A DNA stretch of 33,307 bases, taken from contig JAVEPB010000112.1 of the NCBI GenBank assembly GCA_030922375.1, positions 1 through 33,307 of the forward strand, given 5' to 3'. This stretch comes from a bacterium. Lineage in GTDB: Bacteria > UBA8248. The first letter of the stretch is position 1, and each line of letters starts with the position of its first letter. The notes under the pieces were generated by a model, which saw only the letters and a program-made list of their open reading frames with translations, ran no database searches and was not told the origin of the DNA. The translations under genes and the position numbers were made by a program. Positions 1 to 7,343 of the stretch are shown piece after piece.

Positions 1-37
1 CCGGCCGGGATGTGGGGGGTTTTATAGTCGAGACCGG

Positions 38-56
38 GGAATGGCGATGCCATTCC
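38..56. repeat. Inverted repeat, 8-bp arms
   Basis: GGAATGGC and GCCATTCC are perfect inverted arms around a GAT centre. The site lies about 115 bases before the first gene. There is no T-run beside it, so a protein-binding site or the stem of a terminator for a gene outside the window are both possible. Confidence 0.5.
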
Positions 57-65
57 ACGGCCGGG

Positions 66-160
66 GATGCGGGAAGTTCCTGTGAGGATGCGCGAAATTC
101 CTGTAGAATCCCGCCCAACCTATTCAAGATGCGCGGGATATCCGGGGTTATCCGGGGTTA
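66..160. repeat. Short tandem duplications upstream of the LLM oxidoreductase
   Basis: A 21-base unit occurs twice in tandem (66-86 and 87-107) with about five mismatches, both copies carrying TTCCTGT. Immediately before the gene a perfect 10-base unit TCCGGGGTTA is duplicated (141-150, 151-160). These lie in the leader of the first gene; no function can be assigned. Confidence 0.55.
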
Positions 161-171
161 GGGGGTTGGCG

Positions 172-1188
172 ATGGAGTTTGGGCTCATGTTGCGCGGGCA
201 GTTCGAGCAGGGCGAGGACATGACGGCGCGCTTCGGGGAGTTGATGGAGCAGGTGCGCCGGGCCGATATGCTGGGCTACGCCTCGATCACCAAGGGCTCG
301 CATTACAGCGCGTATCCGCTTCAGGATTTCCAGCAGCTTCCTTTTCTCGCCCGCGCCTCCGCCGAGGGCCCCAACCTCCGGCTGAACGCGGGACTTGTCC
401 TCCTCTCCCTCCACAAGCCGCAGGATATTGCCGAGCAGCTCGCCTCGATCGACGTGATGTCCGGCGGAAGGGTTATCTTCGGGGCCGGTCTGGGCTACCG
501 CGAGGTGGAGTTCAAGGCCTTCGGAACCACCCAAAGCGAGCGGGTGAAACGCTTCGAGGAGAACCTCGAAGCCGTCAAGCGCCTCTGGACCGAAGAGACG
601 GTCGATATGAAGACCTCTCATTTTGAGTTGATGGGGGCGGCCTGTCCGATGAAACCGGCTCAAAAGCCGCATCCCCCTATCTGGATCGGAGCGAACAGCG
701 ACCCGGGAATCCGGCGCGCCGCCCGGTTGGGGGACTGCTGGTACATCAATCCCCACAATCGCCTCGATACGACCTACCGGCAAATTGAGGTTTACAAGCG
801 GGCGCTGGATGAACTGGACAAGCCCTTCCCGACGGAATTGCCGATGCGGAGGGAGGTGTTTGTCGCCCCAACCCGCGAGGAGGCAATCCGGATTTGCAGG
901 CCTTTCCTCGAGATCAAATACAAGGTTTATCATCAATGGGGTCAGGACAAAGCCATGCCCGAAGGGGACGACAACCTCGGCCTGGATTTCGAGGAACTCA
1001 TCCGGGACCGGTTTCTTCTCGGGTCTCCCGACGAAGTGGCGGAGCAGATTATTGGTCTTTCCCGGGGGCTTGGGGTGAACCATTTCATCATGAGTGTTCA
1101 ATGGCCGGGAATGCCTCAGAGTCTTGTGCTCGAAACCATGCATGCATTGGCGGAGGAGGTGCTCCCCAAAGTTCGACAGGGGATGTAG
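172..1188 (+). CDS. LLM-class flavin-dependent oxidoreductase
   Basis: A 338-residue luciferase-like (bacterial luciferase/F420 reductase superfamily) monooxygenase or reductase that would bind FMN or F420 in the cytoplasm. The N-terminus MEFGLMLRGQF leads into a family-typical (beta/alpha)8 sequence. Hallmarks include LASIDVMSGGRVIFGAGLGY around residue 95-114, the ERVKRFEENLEAVKRLW helix, and PPIWIGANSDPGIRRAARLGD near residue 165-190. The ATG at 172 is preferred over one at 67 because AGGGGG precedes it and the earlier 35 codons look unlike the family and run through repeats. The substrate cannot be read from sequence. No operon partner is evident: a 174-base gap separates it from the rhodanese. 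Confidence 0.9.
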   Translation: MEFGLMLRGQFEQGEDMTARFGELMEQVRRADMLGYASITKGSHYSAYPLQDFQQLPFLARASAEGPNLRLNAGLVLLSLHKPQDIAEQLASIDVMSGGRVIFGAGLGYREVEFKAFGTTQSERVKRFEENLEAVKRLWTEETVDMKTSHFELMGAACPMKPAQKPHPPIWIGANSDPGIRRAARLGDCWYINPHNRLDTTYRQIEVYKRALDELDKPFPTELPMRREVFVAPTREEAIRICRPFLEIKYKVYHQWGQDKAMPEGDDNLGLDFEELIRDRFLLGSPDEVAEQIIGLSRGLGVNHFIMSVQWPGMPQSLVLETMHALAEEVLPKVRQGM

Positions 1189-1362
1189 CCGGACTTTGGG
1201 CCAGTTGTGGAAATGAGCCGGGCAATCATTGAGGCGACCGGTGGAGCCTGCCGTTAACACAAATCGTACTAACCGGGCGGGTAAAAGCCGTCAAGGGCGT
1301 CTAACCCCGTATATCGGCGTTTTGAATGTTTTTTTTAAAGTTTATCGAAGGAGATTATTCGT

Positions 1363-2193
1363 ATGGGCAGTCCGCTTGTTTCCGCCACTTGGCTTGAGGC
1401 GAACCTGGAGAATCCCGATGTTCGCATCATTGAGGTTTCGTCTTCGGATGATGACTCTAGTTATCGGGAATCTCATATCCCCGGCGCCGTATGGCGATTC
1501 TGGAAAGACCTGTGCTGGCACGAATCCGACCGGGAATTTCCGGCACCGGACGAGATGGCCCGGCGAATGGGGGAGATGGGTATTCGGGATGATGCCACCG
1601 TTGTTCTATACGGCGATCCCGTCCAGTTCGGTTCCTATGCCTTCTGGGCACTTACGATGGGAGGGGTGAGGAACCTCCGCCTTCTGGACGGCGGACGAAA
1701 AGCCTGGGTGGAGAGTGACCGGCCCGCAACCAAGGAGGTTGCCGCTCCGGAACCCACTGATTGCAGTCCCGGCGAGGGAGATTCGTCCATGCGGATGGGG
1801 CGCGATGAAGTCCGCGACGGCCTGGGAAAGGCCGGGCGCCTTCTACTCGATGTGCGCTCTCCCGAGGAATACAGCGGCGAGCGCGTCATGCCGCCCCCCA
1901 ATTTCGACCACGGGGCCGAGCGGAAAGGGCGCATTCCAGGCGCGAAGTCTCTTTTTTTCAGGAACGTGGTCAACGAGGACGATACCTTCAAGAGCGAGGC
2001 CGAACTCCGCGCCCTATTCGAGACGGCGGGGGTGCCGGAAGCTGACGAGGTCGTCGCCTATTGCCGCCTCAGCCACAGGGCCACCCTCGTCTGGTTCGCC
2101 ATGCACCATATCCTCGGCTACGAGGGCACCCGCATCTACGACGGCTCGTGGACCGAGTGGGGGAGCATCGTCGGCTTCCCGGTCGAGCGCTGA
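1363..2193 (+). CDS. Thiosulfate/3-mercaptopyruvate sulfurtransferase (tandem rhodanese)
   Basis: A 276-residue two-domain rhodanese that would transfer sulfane sulfur from thiosulfate or mercaptopyruvate to cyanide or a thiol acceptor. The N-terminal, non-catalytic domain (about 8-120) has SHIPGAVWRFWKD and VVLYGD in place of an active-site Cys. The C-terminal domain (about 145-270) has LLDVRSPEEYSGE, GRIPGAKSLFF and the active-site loop VVAYCRLSHRA with catalytic Cys234. The loop CRLSHR resembles thiosulfate sulfurtransferases (CRxGxR) more than mercaptopyruvate sulfurtransferases (CGSGVT). An AAGGAG ribosome site sits eight bases before the ATG. No signal peptide, so cytoplasmic. Confidence 0.92.
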   Translation: MGSPLVSATWLEANLENPDVRIIEVSSSDDDSSYRESHIPGAVWRFWKDLCWHESDREFPAPDEMARRMGEMGIRDDATVVLYGDPVQFGSYAFWALTMGGVRNLRLLDGGRKAWVESDRPATKEVAAPEPTDCSPGEGDSSMRMGRDEVRDGLGKAGRLLLDVRSPEEYSGERVMPPPNFDHGAERKGRIPGAKSLFFRNVVNEDDTFKSEAELRALFETAGVPEADEVVAYCRLSHRATLVWFAMHHILGYEGTRIYDGSWTEWGSIVGFPVER

Positions 2194-2258
2194 GCCCACC
2201 CGGAATATCCCGGAAAATTACCGGGTTACGCCAGTAAATACGGGGAGTTTCGAAGTAA

Positions 2259-2277
2259 AGATCGAAAATTTCGATCT
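2259..2277. repeat. Perfect 19-base palindrome after the rhodanese gene
   Basis: AGATCGAAA and TTTCGATCT flank a single central A. It lies 65 bases past the rhodanese stop and is followed by CGTTTTCGC. It could be a terminator stem with a poor T-tract or an operator; its symmetry and AT-rich core stand out from the GC-rich surroundings. Confidence 0.6.
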
Positions 2278-2312
2278 CGTTTTCGCCCCTCCAGCTTTCG
2301 CCGCTCGCCCCA

Positions 2313-2432
2313 CCAGCAAATTCGGGCAGCTTCGCGGTGGCTCGCACACGCCGCCCCCCGAAACCCTCGCCCGGCGAATGTCCCCTCCGGCAAATGCGGG
2401 CCACTTCGCGGCGGCGCGCCCGCGCCCGCCCG
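2313..2432. repeat. Imperfect direct repeat (two copies of about 45 bases, 74 apart)
   Basis: Copies begin at about 2313 and 2387. They share CAAAT-CGGGC, CTTCGCGG and a trailing GC-rich run, with roughly four fifths of positions identical by eye. Both lie in the gap before the cyclase gene. Confidence 0.5.
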
Positions 2433-2463
2433 TCCCCGGCGCCTCGCCGCTGGTTCCGATTCG

Positions 2464-2493
2464 TTGACCCCGGCATTCGCCAACAGATAGACT
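2464..2493 (+). promoter_or_regulatory. Candidate sigma-70-like promoter for the cyclase/AAA/TPR gene
   Basis: TTGACC (5 of 6 to consensus) at 2464-2469 and TAGACT (4 of 6) at 2488-2493 are separated by 18 bases. Predicted transcription would start near 2500, some 45 bases before the ATG. Confidence 0.4.
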
Positions 2494-2545
2494 GTTTCTA
2501 TGCACTTTAAATATTGGCGCTATCGGCTTCCCTGGAGGCCCTCCT

Positions 2546-5500
2546 ATGCTGTGTCCTCAATGCCAGGCCGAGAATCGCGATGAAGCAAGGTTCTGCGGAG
2601 ATTGCGGAGCCAAGCTAGAGCGTCTCTGCCCTAGCTGCGGAAACGGCAATCCTCCTGCTAACAAGTTCTGTGATTCATGCGGGTCGTCCCTTCAGGATGC
2701 TTCAGCTGACCCGACTTCTCCACGGCAGTACGCTTCTCCAGAGACCTACACCCCCGACCACCTTGCAGAGCGCATCCTGACCTCAAAGACTTCTCTTGAG
2801 GGCGAGAGGAAGCAGGTCACAGTCCTCTTCGCCGACCTCAAGGGCTCGATGGAGCTTTTAGGCGACAGGGACCCCGAAGACGCCCGCGCGCTATTAGACG
2901 CCGTACTCACCCGGATGATGGAAGCCGTCCACCGCTTCGAGGGAACGGTCAATCAGGTGATGGGCGACGGCATCATGGCGCTCTTCGGCGCGCCGCTCGC
3001 CCTTGAGGACCATGCGCTCAGGGCCTGCTATGCCGCCCTCGCGATTCAAAATTCAATGCAGGCATTTGCCGAGGAAGCGAGGCGGGAACACGGAGTTGAT
3101 GTACAGGCTCGCGTGGGGATGAACTCAGGTGAAGTCGTCGTCCGTACCATCGGCTCAGACCTCAAGATGGACTACACCGCCGTCGGCCAAACCACGAACC
3201 TTGCCGCCCGGATGGAGCAGTTTGCCCCCTCGGGGAGCATCCGCATGACGGCGGAGACACTCCGGTTCGCGGAAGGGTTTGTTCAGGTCGAGTCCCTCGG
3301 TCCTGTTCCCATCAAGGGGATGTCGGAAGCCGTCGAGGTCTATGAGCTCAATGGCGCGGCATCCGGGCGCACACGGTTTCAGGCGACAGCGGCGGGCGGG
3401 CTCAGCCGGTTTGTCGGGCGCACGAGCGAACTTGAGGGCTTGGAGTCCGCCCTTCACAAGGCGGGCGAGGGACAGGGGCAGTTGTTCGCCACTGTGGCTG
3501 AGGCGGGAGTGGGTAAGTCTCGATTGTATTGGGAATTCATTCGTTCTCCCCGAACCAAGGAATGGCTCGTCGTCGAAAGCGGCTCGGTCTCCTACGGGAA
3601 GGCAACGGCTTACAAGCCTGTCATCGACCTGCTTAAGGCCTATTTTTCGATTGAGGACACCGACGACCATCGCCGAACCCGCGAAAAGGTAACGGGCAAG
3701 ATATTGACCCTTGATGAGTCTTTGACTTCGGTCATATCACCTGTTCTTTCTCTTCTTGAAGTCCCGATTGAAGATGAAGGGTGGACAAGTCTCGACCCGT
3801 CTCAAAAGCGACTGAGGATACTTGATGGCGTGAAGGGACTCATGCTCAGGGAAGCCAAAGTCCAACCCCTTAGCCTCGTCTTCGAGGACCTCCATTGGAT
3901 AGATACCGAGACGCAGGCCCTTTTGGACTCCTTGGTCGAGAGCCTGCCGGGGGCTAGTGTGCTTTTGCTCGTCAACTACCGACCGGAGTACGAGCACGGA
4001 TGGGCCAACAAGACGTATTACACCCGTCTCACGCTCGACCCCCTCACGTCTAAAGGGGCAGAAGAGCTTTTAGGAGCTATTCTCGGCGGGGATTCCGCAC
4101 TCGACCCGCTAAAGGGCCTCCTCATCGAGCGTACGCAAGGCAACCCGTTCTATCTTGAAGAGAGCGTCCAAACGCTCATCGAAAGTGGGGCGCTCACCGG
4201 AGGACCGGGAGCCTACCGATTGACGGGCGAAGTTTCTGAGATTGAAGTTCCTTCCACCGTTCAAGCCATTCTTGCCGCCCGAATTGACCGCCTGCCACCC
4301 GAGGACAAGCGTCTCTTGCAGACCGCCTCGGTTATCGGAACACACGTTCCCTATCCACTACTCTCCGCCATCGCCGAGACAAACGAAGAGGAACTTCAGC
4401 GAGGGCTGTCTGCTCTTCAGGCCTCAGAGTTTTTGTATGAGACCAATCTCTTTCCGGAGCGCGAATACACCTTCAAGCATGCGCTCACCCATGAGGTGAC
4501 CTATGGTGGTCTCGTTCAGGAGAGGAAGCGCGTGCTCCACGCCGCTATCACCGAAGCCATCGAAGAGCAAGCGGGCTACCGACTAGACGAACACATCGAG
4601 CGCCTCGCACATCATGCCTACGAGGGCGAGGTGTGGGAGAAGGCTGTTTCCTATTTGCATCAAACGGGAGAGCGAGCAATGTCCCGTGCTGTTTTTGGTG
4701 ACGCGCTGAGGCATTCAGAGAATTCCCTGAAAGCCATCGAGCATCTCCCTCGAAATAGAAAAAGCATGGAGCAGGCGGTAGATGCCCACATGAGAATTTG
4801 GGGGGCATACAACACTTTTGATTGGGGAAAAGGCATCGAGCATGTGTATCAGGCTGAAGCTCTCGCGGAAGAATTAGGTGACAACAGACGCCGGGGTCAT
4901 ATTTTAGCTACCACATGCGCCTTTCTCATCCGAACGGGCAACCATGAAAACAGTATTGAGGTGGGAAGGCGTGCCCTTGCGATTGCCGAGTCCTCGGACG
5001 ATGTCGGTTCTCGGGCGTCAGCAAGGTTTTATTTGGGGGCAGGTTTCCAAAGATTGGGACAATTTGAGCAAACGATAGAACTGTATGAAACAAGCATAGA
5101 ATCTCTAAAAGGGGATTTGCTTTATGAAACATTTGGAACTCACACGGTTACATCGGTCATGACTATTTTGTTTTACAGTGAATGCTTGAATGAAAAAGGC
5201 AGATATTCAGAATCTATCAAGTATGCCGAAGAGGCGATTCGAATATCAGAGAAAGCCAATCACCCTTATGCAATGTCTCAGGCACTAATCGCGGCATCAA
5301 GAATCCCCCTTCACCGAGGCATTATCGACCAAGCCATCGAAGCAGGCGAAAAATCTTTGAAATGGGGTGAAAGTCACAACTTTGGTACCCATTATATGCG
5401 GTCTCAGCCAATACTAGGTCTTGCGTACGCCCTTGTCGGAAGAATTGGCGAGGCAATCCCTCTCATCATGGAGGGGATAGAAAGAGGTGAAGTATCCGGC

Positions 5501-5914
5501 CTGAGGGAAGAACATTCCCGTCGGGTGAGTTATTTGGGCGAAGCATGTCTCATTGGCGGAAAGTTGAATGATGCGGGACAAGCCGGATTCCAAGCACTTG
5601 ACCTTGCCCGCAAGCATAAGGAACGCCCATTCGAAGCTTGGGCCCTTCGCCTCCTCGGCGATATCCACTCTCACCCTGATGCCCTTGACCCCGAAAAGGC
5701 CGAAGAAAACTACCGGCAGGCTCTCGCGCTTGCCGAGGAGCTTGGCATGCGGCCCCTCATCGCCCACTGCCGGAAGGGCCTCGGCGCGCTCTACGGAAGA
5801 ACGGGGCAGGATGAGAAGGCCCACGCCGAACTCACCGCCGCGATGGATATGTATCGCGATATGGAGATGACTTTTTGGCTTGAGAAGGCCGAGGCGGCGA
5901 TGGCGGAGGCCTGA
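2546..5914 (+). CDS. Zinc-ribbon / class III nucleotide cyclase / AAA ATPase / TPR regulator
   Basis: An 1122-residue multidomain signalling protein. Residues 1-50 hold two CxxC...CxxC zinc ribbons (CPQCQ...CGDCG and CPSCG...CDSCG). Residues about 85-270 form a class III adenylate/guanylate cyclase domain: metal-binding Asp in VLFADLKGS, the second in VMGDGIMALFGAP, and VGQTTNLAARME with the catalytic Asn/Arg pair. A STAND-like ATPase follows, with Walker A EAGVGKSRL near residue 320 and Walker B LSLVFEDLHWID near 445. From about 680 the rest is helical TPR-type repeats (AEEALRIAE-like units). A GGAGG site lies seven bases before the ATG. Such proteins are thought to couple ligand or protein sensing by the TPR/ATPase to cyclic nucleotide production; AMP versus GMP specificity is not settled. 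Roughly 4740-5560 is visibly more AT-rich than the flanking genes. Confidence 0.93.
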   Translation: MLCPQCQAENRDEARFCGDCGAKLERLCPSCGNGNPPANKFCDSCGSSLQDASADPTSPRQYASPETYTPDHLAERILTSKTSLEGERKQVTVLFADLKGSMELLGDRDPEDARALLDAVLTRMMEAVHRFEGTVNQVMGDGIMALFGAPLALEDHALRACYAALAIQNSMQAFAEEARREHGVDVQARVGMNSGEVVVRTIGSDLKMDYTAVGQTTNLAARMEQFAPSGSIRMTAETLRFAEGFVQVESLGPVPIKGMSEAVEVYELNGAASGRTRFQATAAGGLSRFVGRTSELEGLESALHKAGEGQGQLFATVAEAGVGKSRLYWEFIRSPRTKEWLVVESGSVSYGKATAYKPVIDLLKAYFSIEDTDDHRRTREKVTGKILTLDESLTSVISPVLSLLEVPIEDEGWTSLDPSQKRLRILDGVKGLMLREAKVQPLSLVFEDLHWIDTETQALLDSLVESLPGASVLLLVNYRPEYEHGWANKTYYTRLTLDPLTSKGAEELLGAILGGDSALDPLKGLLIERTQGNPFYLEESVQTLIESGALTGGPGAYRLTGEVSEIEVPSTVQAILAARIDRLPPEDKRLLQTASVIGTHVPYPLLSAIAETNEEELQRGLSALQASEFLYETNLFPEREYTFKHALTHEVTYGGLVQERKRVLHAAITEAIEEQAGYRLDEHIERLAHHAYEGEVWEKAVSYLHQTGERAMSRAVFGDALRHSENSLKAIEHLPRNRKSMEQAVDAHMRIWGAYNTFDWGKGIEHVYQAEALAEELGDNRRRGHILATTCAFLIRTGNHENSIEVGRRALAIAESSDDVGSRASARFYLGAGFQRLGQFEQTIELYETSIESLKGDLLYETFGTHTVTSVMTILFYSECLNEKGRYSESIKYAEEAIRISEKANHPYAMSQALIAASRIPLHRGIIDQAIEAGEKSLKWGESHNFGTHYMRSQPILGLAYALVGRIGEAIPLIMEGIERGEVSGLREEHSRRVSYLGEACLIGGKLNDAGQAGFQALDLARKHKERPFEAWALRLLGDIHSHPDALDPEKAEENYRQALALAEELGMRPLIAHCRKGLGALYGRTGQDEKAHAELTAAMDMYRDMEMTFWLEKAEAAMAEA

Positions 5915-5932
5915 CGCGGGGTTCTCTCCGGC

Positions 5933-6559
5933 TCAATCCCCCTCGAGCCAGCGCCGCGCGGCCTCGCGCGTCTGTTTCGCCCGCTCCCCGCCCTCGATGA
6001 CGATATCGGCGGCCGGCGGGTGGCCGCTGCTCTTCTCGTTCCGCCAGCAGTGGTAGCGAAGCGCCTTGGGGTAGGGCGAGAGGTCCATCTCCCGGAAATA
6101 GCTCTCGGGCACCTCGCCCGGCTTGTGGGGATCCATTCGGTCCTTCTCGTAGATCATCGTCCGCGCAAATACGCGCCAGGCGCCCTCCCGGCGCTCGAAG
6201 AGATCGACCACGCTGCTCCAGGTCTGAAAATCGAATTCGTAGCCGTCGATCGTCCGCCGCTGGTTGAGGGTCAGGTAATACTCGCAGACCGCGCGGTCCC
6301 CGCTCAGGGAGACTCGCGGATTCCCCGCGAAGTGTTTCTGGCTGTCGCCGGCGTGGTGGCCGCTCATCATGTTCCGCGAGCCCTCGATGAAATCGTGGGC
6401 GTTTCCCGAAAACCAGGAGACCGTCAGCCGCCCGTCCGGGTGAAAGCACGTCTTCAGCGTGTCCCAGTCGCTGGTGTCGCGGCAGACGTGGGATCGCATC
6501 GCCACCTCTAGAATTTCGGATTTGTCCGCCGCAGCATGGAGTCTCGCATCCTCGTTCAT
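5933..6559 (-). CDS. SnoaL-like / NTF2-fold protein, downstream paralogue
   Basis: A 208-residue NTF2-fold protein (SnoaL_4 type) as found in polyketide cyclases, dehydratases and ring-hydroxylating dioxygenase small subunits. Start chosen at 6559 because its ATG overlaps the TGA of the upstream gene (ATGA), implying translational coupling; an upstream ATG at 6580 would extend it by seven residues. Visible landmarks are SDWDTLKTCFHPDG, DFQTWSSVVDLFERREGAWR and MIYEKDRMDPHKPGEVPESY. The last two blocks are nearly the same in the upstream neighbour, so the two are tandem duplicates, perhaps forming a heterodimer. Substrate unknown. Its 3' end converges with the cyclase gene after an 18-base gap. 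Confidence 0.88.
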   Translation of the reverse strand: MNEDARLHAAADKSEILEVAMRSHVCRDTSDWDTLKTCFHPDGRLTVSWFSGNAHDFIEGSRNMMSGHHAGDSQKHFAGNPRVSLSGDRAVCEYYLTLNQRRTIDGYEFDFQTWSSVVDLFERREGAWRVFARTMIYEKDRMDPHKPGEVPESYFREMDLSPYPKALRYHCWRNEKSSGHPPAADIVIEGGERAKQTREAARRWLEGD

Positions 6560-7182
6560 TTCGCTAGTCCCGTGAGCCATCGTTCACCCTCGGCCCTGAG
6601 CGCCGCCTCGGCCGCGCTTCCCGCCGTCGCCAGCCCGGGGGCGGGGGAACGGTTGTTTTTTGAGTGGCGGTAGCACATGAACTTGCACGCCTCGGGGTAG
6701 CCCGAAAGATCCATCCCCTCGAAATAGCCCGCCGGCACCTCGGAGGGGTTGAGCGGGTCCATCCGGTCCTTTTCGTAGATGGCCGAGCGCTTGGCGATGC
6801 GCCAGGCGCCCGCCCGTCGCTCGAACAGATCGTAGAAGCGGATCCAGGCCGTGAAGTCGAACCAGATTTCGTCAATGAGTAGCCGCGAAAAAAGAGAGAT
6901 GTGCGCCTCGCTCACCGCGCGGCCCCCCGCCAGGCGGATATCGGGCGAGCCGACCTGATGTTTCTGGTGCTCGCCCGGCGGCATGGGCGGGCGGGCCTTC
7001 AGCCGCTCGACAAATGCGTCGGCCGAGTCCGCCGTCCACATGATGTGCATCTCGCCGTCCTCGTGGTAGCAGGCCCGGAGCCGCTCCCAGTCGCCCTGGT
7101 CGCGCGCGAAGCCCCACCCGTTCACCACAGCCGCAATCTCCCGCTCGTTGAAGAGGGATTGAATCAGAGAATCGTCAGGCAC
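6556..7182 (-). CDS. SnoaL-like / NTF2-fold protein, upstream paralogue
   Basis: A 208-residue NTF2-fold protein, first of a coupled pair. It starts with GTG at 7182, preceded by AAAGGAG at a spacing of seven. It shares the blocks GDWERLRACYHEDGEMH, DFTAWIRFYDLFERRAGAWR and AIYEKDRMDPLNPSEVPAGY with the downstream gene. NTF2-fold proteins of this size often act as isomerases, dehydratases or small catalytic partners on hydrophobic substrates. Nothing here identifies the substrate. A perfect 16-base palindrome sits 17 bases upstream of the start and may control the pair. Confidence 0.88.
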   Translation of the reverse strand: MPDDSLIQSLFNEREIAAVVNGWGFARDQGDWERLRACYHEDGEMHIMWTADSADAFVERLKARPPMPPGEHQKHQVGSPDIRLAGGRAVSEAHISLFSRLLIDEIWFDFTAWIRFYDLFERRAGAWRIAKRSAIYEKDRMDPLNPSEVPAGYFEGMDLSGYPEACKFMCYRHSKNNRSPAPGLATAGSAAEAALRAEGERWLTGLAK

Positions 7183-7198
7183 GAGGCGGCTCCTTTAG

Positions 7199-7214
7199 AG
7201 CGGAAGCTTCCGCT
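7199..7214. promoter_or_regulatory. Perfect 16-base palindrome upstream of the SnoaL-like pair
   Basis: AGCGGAAGCTTCCGCT is fully self-complementary with no spacer. It lies just upstream of the AAAGGAG ribosome site of the GTG-started gene, a typical position for a repressor site. A short stem affecting translation is the alternative. Confidence 0.45.
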
Positions 7215-7343
7215 TGGGGGCATATCCCGGTTGCGCGGAATGAAAAGGCGTAAGGGAAGGATATAACCCCGGAGCCTCCGCCGGCAAACCGGGGGAGGGG
7301 AGGCCAGGAGGAGGGTGCCGGAAAAGGGTACTAGGTCCCCACC

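Larger units (their letters stand above)
2194..2545. other. 352-base intergenic region with a palindrome, a direct repeat and a candidate promoter
   Basis: This gap between the rhodanese and the cyclase gene carries no credible gene. It holds a 19-base palindrome (2259-2277), a roughly 45-base imperfect direct repeat (about 2313-2357 and 2387-2432) and a sigma-70-like promoter (2464-2493), each listed separately. Confidence 0.6.

Noticed and set aside
148..1260. Minus-strand open frame of 370 codons opposite the LLM gene
   Set aside because: Antisense shadow: the plus-strand protein has clear family motifs and a ribosome site, the minus-strand product has neither.
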